From Promicromonospora kroppenstedtii DSM 19349 (GTDB lineage Bacteria > Actinomycetota > Actinomycetes > Actinomycetales > Cellulomonadaceae): a stretch of 64,000 nucleotides of DNA. Below the pieces are notes generated by a model. It did no database searches, was not told where the DNA came from, and worked only from the letters and a program-made list of their open reading frames with translations. Location: contig NZ_KI911740.1 in NCBI RefSeq assembly GCF_000515355.1, positions 86,610 through 150,609 of the forward strand, read 5' to 3'. The stretch's first letter is position 1. Every line of letters begins with the position of its first letter. Positions 34,052 to 43,523 of the stretch are shown piece by piece. The translations under genes were made by a program, and so were the position numbers.

Positions 34052-34834
34052 GCGAAGTCCTGGATGAGGACCGGGCGCGCAAGGACGACCCGTTCGGCGC
34101 TTTCGACTGGCTCGGACGTGATGTCGATGACGGTCGCCACGACACGAGCAGCGGAGTGGCGCTGACGGATCCAGCTGTCCGGGGCCCGTGCCACGGCACC
34201 CCCCTTCGAGGCGCGTTCGGTCTCCCGCCAGGCGAACGCGGCGCGATCCCCGGGTCGAGGTTCTGGCTCTTCTCGCTCATGTGGATGTGCTGACGCGCGT
34301 GCGGGCTGTCGAGCCCGAGTTCTGCCGCGATGAACGAGGAGAGGAATCCCGGATCGGAGGGGTACGTGTCCGACTGTCTCCGGCACCTGCGACGCCCAGC
34401 TCGCTCTGCAGACGTTGTCGAGCGACCCGACGAGCACGAGATGGAGTCCAGAGGCCTCCTGGCCATCGGGGGAGCCTGTCGGCTGGTGGAGCGGCGAGAT
34501 GACCGCGTGAGCCCAGAACGCGGCGACGCTGACGTTCTCGCCGCGGCGGATATCGCCGAACCTGAGGAAGGGCATGATCCCCGAGTTCAGGGCATTCAGG
34601 CGAAGGTCGAGGATCTGGCCCTCTTCGACCGTGGTCCACGGGTTTGGTGAGCACCGCTCGACCGCGCCTGCGGCTACGTCCGAGCGCGTGGTCCACCTGG
34701 TCCTGGAATCCGGTCTCGACAGTTCGACTGGTGCTGCCGGTCAGGATCTTGCTCAGCCCGAACGACCTGGTCGTCTCCTTGACGCGGCTGGTCTCGATCT
34801 CGTCCAGCGCTCTCGATGACGTGTAGAACGACAC
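34048..34834 (-). pseudogene. Multiply frameshifted hypothetical gene
   Basis: One coding sense continues along the strand but changes frame at least three times. Frame 1 from GTG 34834: MSFYTSSRALDEIETSRVKE and ETGFQDQVDHALG. Frame 2: NPWTTVEEGQILDLRLNALN, MPFLRFGDIRRGENVSVAAF, LHLVLVGSLDNVCRA. Frame 3: SDTYPSDPGFLSSFIAAELG and ARQHIHMSEKSQNLDPG. Frame 2 again: SAARVVATVIDITSEPVESA to the stop. Joined, the product would be about 260 residues, unrecognised. Several shifts point to true decay, though read errors in a GC-rich stretch cannot be excluded. It overlaps the next gene at ATGA. Confidence 0.55.
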
Positions 34835-34905
34835 GCTTGGCCCCCCTGGACGTGTTGAGCGACTGGCTCGGTGGTGGTTCGGTGCTACATCCGCAAGCCG
34901 CAGGG

Positions 34906-35190
34906 CTACGAGACGTGCTCGCCGTCGCGCAGTTGCTTGATCTCGGCGATCCAGCGCTCTTGGAGAGCGAGGACCCTCAACGGCTGCCTGTGCAGATCGG
35001 CTTGCATGGCACGGTCGGCCTCGTCGGTGACGTCGATCCGCGTCTGCCAGTAGTCACGCTCGATGTCGTCAGTGGCCGCATCGCGGTGCTTGCCCAGGAG
35101 ATGTAGGAGCATCTGCGCGCCCTGGTGTGTGCCATCGATGAGGGCGGCGTCGTCTCGGATCCGGTCGGCGATGGTCGGCTTCGGCGTCAC
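34906..35190 (-). CDS. Hypothetical protein, 94 aa
   Basis: Not recognised. A charged, helical protein (IADRIRDDAALIDGTHQGAQ, then YWQTRIDVTDEADRAMQADL) that may form a coiled coil. It is the first gene of the minus-strand run 35190 to 33414. The 205 bases upstream, towards the divergent gene at 35396, contain its promoter but no clear motif. Confidence 0.55.
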   Translation of the reverse strand: MTPKPTIADRIRDDAALIDGTHQGAQMLLHLLGKHRDAATDDIERDYWQTRIDVTDEADRAMQADLHRQPLRVLALQERWIAEIKQLRDGEHVS

Positions 35191-35395
35191 GACAGGCTGT
35201 CTACCAGGAACGGAACCCCAGGTGGGGGGTGGGGGCGTGTTCGCGCAGCCTGTCGGGCACGATCGTCGGTAGGGTGTCCAGCGAGCAACTGTGGATGGCC
35301 CGCGGCCCGCCGGTCACCTACGGGGTCCCAGGTGTTTGCTGTGACAGCCTGGGCCGCTTAACCGCCGTAATCGACGCATACCGGGGAGTGGCCGC

Positions 35396-36067
35396 GTGCC
35401 GGACTGGCAGAGAACCGACGCCTTCATCGACGACAACGTCGCGTTCCTCGAGGAAGACCTCGACAACCGGTCAGCCGCCATCGACGACGCACGCGGTGCC
35501 CTCGACGAAGGTCTCGCGGAAACCGACACCGCGGCTGTGGCGTCTGCGGTCGACGAGGTTGCGGCAGCGGCCCGCGGTGCGGCGATCTCCGCGATCAAGC
35601 TCACGGTCTTCAAGGAAGCTCAGGCGGGCCTCGCCGCCGGCCATGGTGCGGGTGTCGAGGAACGGGACCTGCTCCCCGCGCCCTCTTCAACTGAGCCGCT
35701 GGAACCCGCGACCACGCGCAACGTTCTGGGCCACCTCGGCGAAAGCGGCCCTGGCGCGATCCCGGACGAGATACAGCGGGAGTTCACCGCTGTGCTCAAG
35801 GAGGTCGTGACCCGCGCGGGGGACACGTTGCGACATGCGGCCGAGAGTGTCGGATCCACGCTGACTGCGGCACACGAGGCAGCTGCGGACGGCGACCTGC
35901 CCGCCACTGTGCAGTCGGCGTACGCCATCGACGCCACGGCGGCGATCCTTCCGGCGGCTCATCGCGAGTGGCTCGTCGCTGCCGGCGAGTTGGCGAACAT
36001 CGACAGCACCGGGGTGCCTCAAGGACTCGAGTCCTGGCTGCGGGAGAACGGCGGACCGCAGAGCTGA
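35396..36067 (+). CDS. Hypothetical helical protein, 223 aa
   Basis: Not recognised. An Ala/Glu/Asp-rich, almost wholly helical soluble protein (DDNVAFLEEDLDNRSAAIDD, AVDEVAAAARGAAISAIKL), with no signal peptide. GTG 35396 is the first start. It lies 270 bases before hsdM on the same strand and could be cargo of the defence island or the last gene of the mobile element. The 270-base gap to hsdM holds the latter's promoter region and no gene. Confidence 0.6.
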   Translation: MPDWQRTDAFIDDNVAFLEEDLDNRSAAIDDARGALDEGLAETDTAAVASAVDEVAAAARGAAISAIKLTVFKEAQAGLAAGHGAGVEERDLLPAPSSTEPLEPATTRNVLGHLGESGPGAIPDEIQREFTAVLKEVVTRAGDTLRHAAESVGSTLTAAHEAAADGDLPATVQSAYAIDATAAILPAAHREWLVAAGELANIDSTGVPQGLESWLRENGGPQS

Positions 36068-36336
36068 TCTGCATGGCTCGACCTGCATGTTCCGGCAGTG
36101 GGCGCCGCGTCGCGCGACTGGCCGGTGGCGCTCTGGAGCAGACCCGCCGCCGGGTCCAGTTGGAGCGGTTGAAGCGACCTTGGGCGTCTACCTGCACTTG
36201 GTCGCCGTCTGCCGGTGCCAGGACCGGACCCGCGGCCCCAGCGGCCGGTGTCTTCAGACCCACTGACGCCCTCGAACGGGATGGGGCATGTAATGTTCCT
36301 GATACACAGGCGCGGAGATCTAGGATCAAGGTGAAC

Positions 36337-38283
36337 ATGGCAGAACCCACGGCAGCGAGCACGGCGACGACGGCACGAATCGTCTGGGATACAGCGGACA
36401 AGTTCCTGCGCAACGTGGTCGACGAGGAGGACTACGGCGACTACATCCTGCCGTTCACGGTCCTACGCCGGCTGGAGTGCATGCTGGCGAGCTCCAAGGA
36501 CGAAGTCACCAAGTTCGTGGCCGCGCTAGGTGGGATGCCGCCCCATCTGATCGACATCGCGGTCAAGGACAGGTTCAAGCTCAGCTTCTACAACACCTCG
36601 CCGCTCGACCTGAAGACGATCGCGTCCGTCGATGACAACGTCGCGAAATCACTGAAGTCCTACATCGACGGCTTCTCCCACAACATCGCTGACATCTGGG
36701 TAGCCTTCGACTTCAATCGGCGTGCTCAGGTCCTGGCTGACTCCAACCGCCTGCACGCGGTGGTCAAGCACTTCTCGACCATCGACCTGGCTCCTGGTCG
36801 CCTCGCCAATACCGCCATGGGCGACGTCTTCGAGGACGTCATGTACCGCGCCTTCAACAAGAAGGGAAAGGCTGCCGGCAACTTCTATACCCCGCGCGAC
36901 GCGATCAAGCTGATGGTCGACATCCTGATCACCAACGACGACGAAACCCTCGCCGGAGACAGCGCGCTGCGCTCGATCTACGACCCTACCGCCGGCTCTG
37001 GCGGCATGCTGCTGGTGGCGCAAGAGGCCCTGCGACGGATGAACGAGAAGATCGACGTCACCCTGTACGGCCAGGAACTGATGCCCTCAGCCTTCGGCCT
37101 CGGCAAGGCCGATCTCCTGATCCAGGGCGGCCGGCCGGACGCGATCAAGCAGGGCAACACGCTCGTCGAGGACCTCTACGAGGGCCAGACGTTCGACTAC
37201 GTACTGTCGAATCCGCCTTTCGGCACTGACTGGTCGGCGGACGAGAAGACGGTGCGGGACCAGGCCAAGGTGCCGGGCTCGCGCTTCAGCCACGGCCTGC
37301 CGAGCACCGCTGACGGCCAGATGCTCTTCCTGGCGCACTGCGCATCAAAGCTGACCCCCGCATCGAGGAACGGTCAGGGTGGCCGGGCCGCGGTTGTTTC
37401 CAACGCCTCACCGTTGTTCGCAGCTGACAACGGCCCCAGTGCGATCCGTCAGTGGCTGCTCGAGGATGACCTCATCGACGCGATCGTCGCCCTGCCCGCT
37501 GATATGTTCTACGGCACCGGGATCGCGACGTACGTTTGGTTCCTGGACACGAACAAGGCCCCTGAGCGAAAGGGCAAGATCCAGCTCATCGACGGCTCGG
37601 GGCAGTGGGAGCTGCTCCGCAGGCCCATGGGCGAGAAGCGTCGCGAGATGGAGCAGCGCCACCGCGAGATCCTGCTCAAGGCTTACGAGGCCTTCGAGCA
37701 CGCCGACCCAGCGATCTCCCGGGTCCTTACTCCTGAGGACTTTATGTTCCGCGATGTGCCGGTGTTCAAGCAGGCGCGGCTGGCTACTCGCTTCAGCGAT
37801 GAGGCCGTTGAGGTCCTCCGAGGTCGCAAGGACTTCGTCGAAGGTCACGTGGATGTGCTGAAGTCACTCGACGGCACCGCGTGGAACGACCTGCCGCAGT
37901 CTCTCCCGGCGGCGGCGAAGGCGGCGGGCTTGAAAGCACCGATGGGCCTGGTCGACGCGGTCATGGCTGCGATGGCCGTGCCCGATGAGTCAGAGCCTCT
38001 CTCGGTCGATCGCAGAGGACGGCCGGTAGTCGCCGATGGGTGGAAGCTCACTGAGCGCATTCCGATGACCGAGGACGTTGCCGAGCACATGGAGCGCGAA
38101 CTGCTGCCGTTCGCTCCGGACGCCCGCTGGGACGCGACAAAGGCCAAGCACGGCAACGAGATCCCGTTCAAGCGGTTCTTTTACGTGCCCACCGAACCGC
38201 GTCCTCTGGCCGAGATCGATGCTGACGTCGCACGCATCATGCGTGACCTTGCCGCCATGTTTGCGGAAGTGCACGAGTCATGA
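36337..38283 (+). CDS. hsdM: Type I restriction-modification DNA methyltransferase subunit
   Basis: A 648-residue N6-adenine methyltransferase that, with HsdS, protects host DNA and forms part of the HsdR2M2S complex. The N-terminal HsdM domain (TADKFLRNVVDEEDYGDYIL, PFTVLRRLECML) is followed by SAM motif I DPTAGSGGM (Asp216) and catalytic motif NPPFG (Asn292). It is longer than EcoKI-type HsdM because of a C-terminal extension after about residue 470. ATG 36337, seven bases after AAGG, is chosen over the long open frame upstream, which is non-homologous. It overlaps hsdS at ATGA. Confidence 0.94.
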   Translation: MAEPTAASTATTARIVWDTADKFLRNVVDEEDYGDYILPFTVLRRLECMLASSKDEVTKFVAALGGMPPHLIDIAVKDRFKLSFYNTSPLDLKTIASVDDNVAKSLKSYIDGFSHNIADIWVAFDFNRRAQVLADSNRLHAVVKHFSTIDLAPGRLANTAMGDVFEDVMYRAFNKKGKAAGNFYTPRDAIKLMVDILITNDDETLAGDSALRSIYDPTAGSGGMLLVAQEALRRMNEKIDVTLYGQELMPSAFGLGKADLLIQGGRPDAIKQGNTLVEDLYEGQTFDYVLSNPPFGTDWSADEKTVRDQAKVPGSRFSHGLPSTADGQMLFLAHCASKLTPASRNGQGGRAAVVSNASPLFAADNGPSAIRQWLLEDDLIDAIVALPADMFYGTGIATYVWFLDTNKAPERKGKIQLIDGSGQWELLRRPMGEKRREMEQRHREILLKAYEAFEHADPAISRVLTPEDFMFRDVPVFKQARLATRFSDEAVEVLRGRKDFVEGHVDVLKSLDGTAWNDLPQSLPAAAKAAGLKAPMGLVDAVMAAMAVPDESEPLSVDRRGRPVVADGWKLTERIPMTEDVAEHMERELLPFAPDARWDATKAKHGNEIPFKRFFYVPTEPRPLAEIDADVARIMRDLAAMFAEVHES

Positions 38284-39479
38284 GGTCGGCAGCGAGCTGG
38301 AGGTCGGTGCCGTTCTGGTGCCTGTATCGGCGTGGCAAGAAGACCGGCTTCCCTGCCGAGGAGCTCTTGTCGGTGTACCGCGACTACGGCGTCATCAGGA
38401 AGTCGGACCGCAGTGACAACTGGAACCGTGCGGGCGAGGACATGTCTGCGTACCAGCTCGTCGAACCTGGCGATCTCGTTCTGAACAAGATGAAGACGTG
38501 GCAGGGGTCGTTGGGCGTCTCCGCTCTCCGCGGCATCGTCTCTCCGGCGTACTTCGTCTACAAGCCGCAGACGGACGACGATCCGCGGTTCCTTCACTAC
38601 ACGTTGCGGTCGATGCATCACGTCGGGTACTACGCCAGCATCTCGAAGGGCATCCGGCCGAATCAGTGGGATCTGCAGCCAGAGATGCTCGATTCGATGC
38701 GGGTCTTCCTGCCCGACATCGACACCCAGCGCGAGATCGCAAGCAGCCTCGAGAAGGTCGATAGCATGATCACAACACTTGAGGCGCTAGCGGAGGCTCT
38801 TCGGCAACGGACCACGGACACTGCGGCGGTGTTCGGGCTCACAGACGATCACGCCGGCCACAGGCAGGACGCGCACTCCCCGCTGGATGGGATCCCCGAG
38901 CACTGGGAACGCACGAAGTTCGGCTACGACTTCTTCGAGAGCACCGAGCGGAACGGCGACGACCCACCCGGCCCGCTGCTCTCAATCTCCGAGTATCGGG
39001 GCGTCGAGATCAACACCCGGACCGACGGTCAGCAGGCGTCGTCAGACGTGTCGAACTACAGGGTTGTTCGACCGGACCAGCTGGCCGCCAACATGATGTG
39101 GCTGAACCACGGTGGCCTCGGAGTCTCGTCACTGACCGGCTACATCAGCCCCGACTACAAGGCCTTCTCGATCTCACCAAGGTTCTATCCGCGCTACGTG
39201 CATCACTTGCTGCGTAGTCCTCGCTACGTCGACTACTTCGGGACGATCGGCACCGGCGTCCGTCCGAACGCTCAGCGAGTCACTAAGACTGCGCTCGACA
39301 TGATGCCGGTGCCGATGCCGCCGATGGAGGAGCAACGGCGGATTGGTGGTCATCTTGACGAGGTGTCCGCCAGCGTCGATCGCATGCTGGAGAAGGTCTC
39401 GACGCTTCGCCAGCTGCTGATCGAACGGCGAGGGGCACTGATCACGAACGTCTTGATCGAGCAAGGGGTAGCCGCATGA
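38280..39479 (+). CDS. hsdS: Type I restriction-modification specificity subunit
   Basis: A 399-residue HsdS with two target-recognition domains, each followed by a conserved helix. The repeats are parallel: QLVEPGDLVLNKMKTWQGSL and GIVSPAYFVYKP in the first half, RVVRPDQLAANMMWLNHGGL and GYISPDYKAF in the second. The helices end in TQREIASSLEKVDSMITTLE and EEQRRIGGHLDEVSASVDRM. Each domain reads half of a bipartite DNA site. It is joined by 4-base overlaps to hsdM and hsdR. Confidence 0.93.
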   Translation: MRSAASWRSVPFWCLYRRGKKTGFPAEELLSVYRDYGVIRKSDRSDNWNRAGEDMSAYQLVEPGDLVLNKMKTWQGSLGVSALRGIVSPAYFVYKPQTDDDPRFLHYTLRSMHHVGYYASISKGIRPNQWDLQPEMLDSMRVFLPDIDTQREIASSLEKVDSMITTLEALAEALRQRTTDTAAVFGLTDDHAGHRQDAHSPLDGIPEHWERTKFGYDFFESTERNGDDPPGPLLSISEYRGVEINTRTDGQQASSDVSNYRVVRPDQLAANMMWLNHGGLGVSSLTGYISPDYKAFSISPRFYPRYVHHLLRSPRYVDYFGTIGTGVRPNAQRVTKTALDMMPVPMPPMEEQRRIGGHLDEVSASVDRMLEKVSTLRQLLIERRGALITNVLIEQGVAA

Positions 39480-42400
39480 GCCACGCGCAACTGATGGAGC
39501 TCGAGTTCGAGACGAACCTCTGTAAGGAGCTGTCCGAGCGCGGCTGGCTCTACGAGAACGACGGCAAGCCGACCGGCTGGGACATTGGCCTGGCCATGGT
39601 CCCCGGAGATGTCCTGCGATGGCTGAGCACCCAATACCCAGACGAGTACGAGAAGGCCGTGCCGGCCGACCTGGGCAACGGCCAAAGGGACGACGCCGAG
39701 AAGAAGTTGCTGCTGCACATCACCAAGGAGCTCGCGAAGGCGACCAAGATGGACGCCACCACCGGGCACCCGGTCGGAGGACTCCTCGGTGTGCTTCGCA
39801 AGGGCTTTACCTACGCCCAGGTGGGGCGCCCCGCTGCCAAGTTCGGTCCGATGATGGAGTTCCCGCCAGCTAACCCGAACCTCACCGAGGTCGTGGAGGC
39901 TGCTGATGCGGTGCGGCTGCGAGTCCTTCGCCAGGTCCGGTTCGACACGACCACCGGCGAGGAGCTCGACGTCGTCCTCACAGCCAACGGCCTCCCCGTG
40001 GTGACGATGGAGCTGAAGACCGACAACACCCAGACCGTCCAGCACGCGATCCGCCAGTACCGCGAGGACCGCAAGCCCGGCAGAACCCGTCCGCTGCTGG
40101 CACCGGGCCGGGCGCTGGTCCACTTCGCAGTCTCCAACGACCTCGTCTACATGACCACGAAGCTCCAGGGTGGGGACACGATCTTCCTGCCCTTCAACCA
40201 GGGCAACGAGGGCCACGAGGGCAACCCGCCTTCCGCGAGCGGCTCTTCGACCAACTATTTGTGGCGCGAGATCCTGGCCCGCCCGATGTTCATGCGGATC
40301 CTGAAGGACTTCGCACTCTTCGAGCCGAGCAAGTCGGGGAAGAAGGACGGCGGGCGGCTGGTCTTCCCGCGCTTCCATCAATTGCGCGCCGTCGAGCGCA
40401 TCGTCGCCGACATCGAGGCCAGCGGCACCGGCAAGCGGTACCTGATCTGGCACTCGGCCGGCTCCGGCAAGACCAAGACAATCGCCTGGCTCAGCCACCG
40501 GCTGATCCGGCACATGGGCGCGGACTCGAAGTCGACGTTCGACTCGGTCATCGTCGTCACCGACCGGACCGTGCTCGACGAGAATATCCGTCACGACATG
40601 CACCTGGTGCAGTCCAGCAAGGGGCTCGTCGTCACGGTGGGGGAGAAAAAGTCGCAGGCGAAGTCCCCGCAACTGAAGAAGGCGCTGCTCGAGGGCGACC
40701 ACATCGTCACCTGCACCCTGCAGACCTTCCCGGAGGTCATGAAACTGATCGAGGACACCGAGGAACTCCGCGGCCGACGATGGGCCGTCGTCGCCGACGA
40801 GGCGCACTCCTCGCAGTCCGGCTCAGCCGCGCGCCAGCTGAAGGAGCTGCTGGTCGACGTCGAACTCGATCCGGGCGAGGATATCAGCGCCGACGATCTC
40901 TTGGAGGCCAAGGACTCAGCGATCGCGAAGGCCGCGAACATCACGTTCGTCGCATTGACCGCGACACCCAAGGCGAAGACGCTGCGCCTGTTCGGTACTG
41001 AGCGGGACGGCCGCTGGGAGGCGTTCGACACATACACGATGGCGCAGGCGATCGAGGAGGACTTCATTCTCGACGTGTTGACCAACTACTCGACCTACGA
41101 CATGTTCCTGCGGGTGAAGAACATCCTGGACAACGAGGACGAGACCGAGATCCAGGTCAACACCGGCGAGGCCGTCTCCAACATTGTCAGGTACGCCCGT
41201 CTCCACCCGACCGCGATCGCGCAGAAGGTCCGTGTCGTCATCGAGCACTTCCGGCGCAACGTCATGGGAATGCTCGGTGGAGAGGCGAAGGCGATGGTCG
41301 TGACCAGCTCGCGGCTGGAGGCGCTTAACTGGTCGCGGAAGATGGACGAGTACATCGCCGCGCAGGGCTATCACGACATGAGCACGCTCGTGGCGTTCTC
41401 CGGCAGTCTTAAGGACCAGTCCGGCGAGGACGTCACCGAGATCTCCGTCAACGAGCTCGGCGATGTTGCCAACGCGTTCCGCGAGGAGGGGATCTACAAG
41501 GTCCTCATCGTGGCCAACAAGTTCCAGACCGGCTTCGACGAGCCGCGGCTGATGGCGATGTACGTCGACAAGAAGCTCACCGGCGTCGCCACCGTCCAGA
41601 CCCTCTCGAGGCTGAACCGCATCTACCCGGGCAAGACCGCGCCGATGGTCGTCGACTTCCGCAACACGCCCGCCAGCGTCCAGAAGGACTTCGCGCTCTA
41701 CTACTCCGACGCCCACGTCGAGGGCGACGTCGACCCCAACGCGCTGTACACGCTCGGGGAGCGGATGGACACCGCCGGGCTTTACGGTCAGGGCGACATG
41801 GACGCCGTCGCCGACGCCTTCCTCGCTGACGCGGGCGGAGAGGCGATCGCCAAGGCACTCGCGCCGGTCAAGGTCAGCTGGGCCACTCAGTGGAGGCAGG
41901 CGCGGCTGACAAAGGACAAGAAGCTCAGGGAGGAGCTGGAGCAGTTCCGTGCCGACGTGCTCGCCTACCGCAACGCATGGCAGTTCCTGAGCCAGATCGT
42001 CGACTACCAAGACCCCGACCTTCACCGCCGCGCGATCCTCGCAACGCTCCTGGTGCGTAACCTGCACGCGGAGGGCGCCGAAGGCGACGACAGCTACTTG
42101 GAGGGCGTGCAACTCTCCGGCGTGAAGCTGGTGCCGTCGGCGATCAACGAGGACCACTCGTTGATCCAGGGCAGCACCGAGGGGATCAAGCTGCCGGAGT
42201 TCGACGGGGAGCGCCGTGGCTCCGCGGGTACACCGGAGCGCGGTCCCCTGGACGAGGCCATCGATCGCGTCAACGAGATGTTCAAGGCCCAGGGCGTCGA
42301 CATGAGTCCCGAGAGCGTATCGGGCTTCATTACGACCTTCTGGGGCTTCTTGGACGCCAACGAGGAGGCGGTGGCGATGGCACAGAACAACACCGTGGCC

Positions 42401-42601
42401 CAGCTCAAGGCGTCCGAGGGCTTCAGCAGTGCCGTCGGCCTGGCGGTCCTGAAGACCTGTCAGGAGTCCCAGGAGATCCAGTCCTACATGACCGATCCCG
42501 CGTTCATTGCTGAGATCGCGAACATCGCGGCGGACGCGCTCCACTCCCAGCACCATCGCGACCAGCCGTCCGGGGGCAAGCCAGAGGCGTCGGGGTCGTG
42601 A
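39476..42601 (+). CDS. hsdR: Type I restriction endonuclease/translocase subunit
   Basis: A 1041-residue HsdR. The N-terminal nuclease has the PD-(D/E)XK pattern GEELDVVLTANGLPVVTMELK and a QYREDR box; the superfamily 2 motor has Walker A HSAGSGKTKT (Lys332), the DEAH box VADEAHSSQSG, VALTATPKAKT and QTLSRLNRIYPGK. The C-terminal 250 residues are the helical part that docks on the methyltransferase. All key residues are intact, so restriction should work. 4-base overlaps join it to hsdS and the XRE gene. Confidence 0.94.
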   Translation: MSHAQLMELEFETNLCKELSERGWLYENDGKPTGWDIGLAMVPGDVLRWLSTQYPDEYEKAVPADLGNGQRDDAEKKLLLHITKELAKATKMDATTGHPVGGLLGVLRKGFTYAQVGRPAAKFGPMMEFPPANPNLTEVVEAADAVRLRVLRQVRFDTTTGEELDVVLTANGLPVVTMELKTDNTQTVQHAIRQYREDRKPGRTRPLLAPGRALVHFAVSNDLVYMTTKLQGGDTIFLPFNQGNEGHEGNPPSASGSSTNYLWREILARPMFMRILKDFALFEPSKSGKKDGGRLVFPRFHQLRAVERIVADIEASGTGKRYLIWHSAGSGKTKTIAWLSHRLIRHMGADSKSTFDSVIVVTDRTVLDENIRHDMHLVQSSKGLVVTVGEKKSQAKSPQLKKALLEGDHIVTCTLQTFPEVMKLIEDTEELRGRRWAVVADEAHSSQSGSAARQLKELLVDVELDPGEDISADDLLEAKDSAIAKAANITFVALTATPKAKTLRLFGTERDGRWEAFDTYTMAQAIEEDFILDVLTNYSTYDMFLRVKNILDNEDETEIQVNTGEAVSNIVRYARLHPTAIAQKVRVVIEHFRRNVMGMLGGEAKAMVVTSSRLEALNWSRKMDEYIAAQGYHDMSTLVAFSGSLKDQSGEDVTEISVNELGDVANAFREEGIYKVLIVANKFQTGFDEPRLMAMYVDKKLTGVATVQTLSRLNRIYPGKTAPMVVDFRNTPASVQKDFALYYSDAHVEGDVDPNALYTLGERMDTAGLYGQGDMDAVADAFLADAGGEAIAKALAPVKVSWATQWRQARLTKDKKLREELEQFRADVLAYRNAWQFLSQIVDYQDPDLHRRAILATLLVRNLHAEGAEGDDSYLEGVQLSGVKLVPSAINEDHSLIQGSTEGIKLPEFDGERRGSAGTPERGPLDEAIDRVNEMFKAQGVDMSPESVSGFITTFWGFLDANEEAVAMAQNNTVAQLKASEGFSSAVGLAVLKTCQESQEIQSYMTDPAFIAEIANIAADALHSQHHRDQPSGGKPEASGS

Positions 42602-42816
42602 GCACAGAGTCCGGTCGTCCTCTCTTCGGCGAGATCATCCGCGAGGCCCGGAAGAAGCGGGGATGGTCACAGGTGGAGCTCGGGCAGGCTGCAGGCCTGT
42701 CGCGGCCGACGATCGCACGCGTCGAGGCCGACAGCGATGTCAGTACCGCGACCATCGGCAAGATCGCGCGAGCGCTAGGGCTCACTCTCAAGCTGACCGA
42801 GCGCGGCTCTCGCTAG
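42598..42816 (+). CDS. Small XRE-family regulator of the restriction operon
   Basis: A 72-residue Cro/CI-type helix-turn-helix protein: IIREARKKRGWSQVELGQAA, then LSRPTIARVEADSDVSTATI. The HTH fills nearly the whole protein, as in controller proteins of restriction systems, though it sits at the end of the operon rather than in front. GTG 42598 overlaps the hsdR stop by 4 bases. It may repress the restriction operon or the following gene set, whose first start is 68 bases on. Confidence 0.87.
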   Translation: MSTESGRPLFGEIIREARKKRGWSQVELGQAAGLSRPTIARVEADSDVSTATIGKIARALGLTLKLTERGSR

Positions 42817-42884
42817 CCGGGTGAGTTGCACCGGTGCCTGCAACGGCACTGCCCCTCATGTCGGAATCCAGGTACGTTTGCGAC

Positions 42885-43523
42885 ATGGCGGACACTCAGC
42901 TTAACCTGCCGGAACGTTCGGCGCTGCTCGCGCTGATGACGCTGACCCGGGAAACGTCCAACGCCGGGCTCGCCGACGAGCTGGGTATCACGATCGACAG
43001 GAGGGCTCGGGAACGCCTGGTCGAGCTCGGTTACATCAGGGCATGGCAGACGGGTCGCTACCGGGCATGGATGCACGAGCTCACCGACGAGGGTTGGCGG
43101 CGCTGCGGGGACGAGCTGGGCAGTGCCACGCCGAAGGGCGCGGCACGGGCAACGCGGCTGCAGTACGCGCTGACCCGTCGGTTTGCGGCCTTCATGGCGC
43201 GGTCCGATCTACGGGTGGCGGACGTTTTCGTCCTGGACGACGAGCCGGCTGTGCCTGCCGTTGACATCACGGATCGAATCCGTGACGCGTATGCCGCGCT
43301 GGCTGCCGCGCCCGGCTCCTGGGTCAGCCTTACGCGGCTCCGGCACGCCGTCGCCGACCTGCCGCGTGCCGACCTGGACGCAGCCCTTCTGCGTCTGGTC
43401 TTGGAACCGGAGGTGCGGCTCAATCCTGAGTTCAACCAGAAGACGCTGACCCAGGCAGACAGGGCAGCCGCGCTGCACACGGGCGGCGAGGATGTGCACC
43501 TGATCTCTATCGGACGCCCATGA
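42885..43523 (+). CDS. Winged-helix-like protein, first gene of an ATPase/AIPR system
   Basis: An unrecognised 212-residue protein. The first 80 residues look like a winged helix (SALLALMTLTRETSNAGLAD, RRARERLVELGYI, HELTDEGWRRCGDELG), and the second half looks like another small helical domain (VSLTRLRHAVADLPRADLDA, LLRLVLEPEVRLNPE). ATG 42885 is preferred to an upstream GTG that would add 17 odd residues. The stop overlaps the start of the large ATPase (ATGA), so the two are co-translated and probably act together, either as regulator or as a subunit that contacts DNA. Confidence 0.7.
   Translation: MADTQLNLPERSALLALMTLTRETSNAGLADELGITIDRRARERLVELGYIRAWQTGRYRAWMHELTDEGWRRCGDELGSATPKGAARATRLQYALTRRFAAFMARSDLRVADVFVLDDEPAVPAVDITDRIRDAYAALAAAPGSWVSLTRLRHAVADLPRADLDAALLRLVLEPEVRLNPEFNQKTLTQADRAAALHTGGEDVHLISIGRP

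Noticed and set aside
35968..36336. N-terminal extension of the hsdM frame
   Set aside because: It overlaps the end of the 223-residue gene in another frame and has no HsdM similarity; ATG 36337 has a suitable Shine-Dalgarno.
40916..42556. 546-residue minus-strand frame opposite hsdR
   Set aside because: Antisense shadow of the HsdR C-terminal half; low-complexity Val/Asp/Arg composition and no domain.
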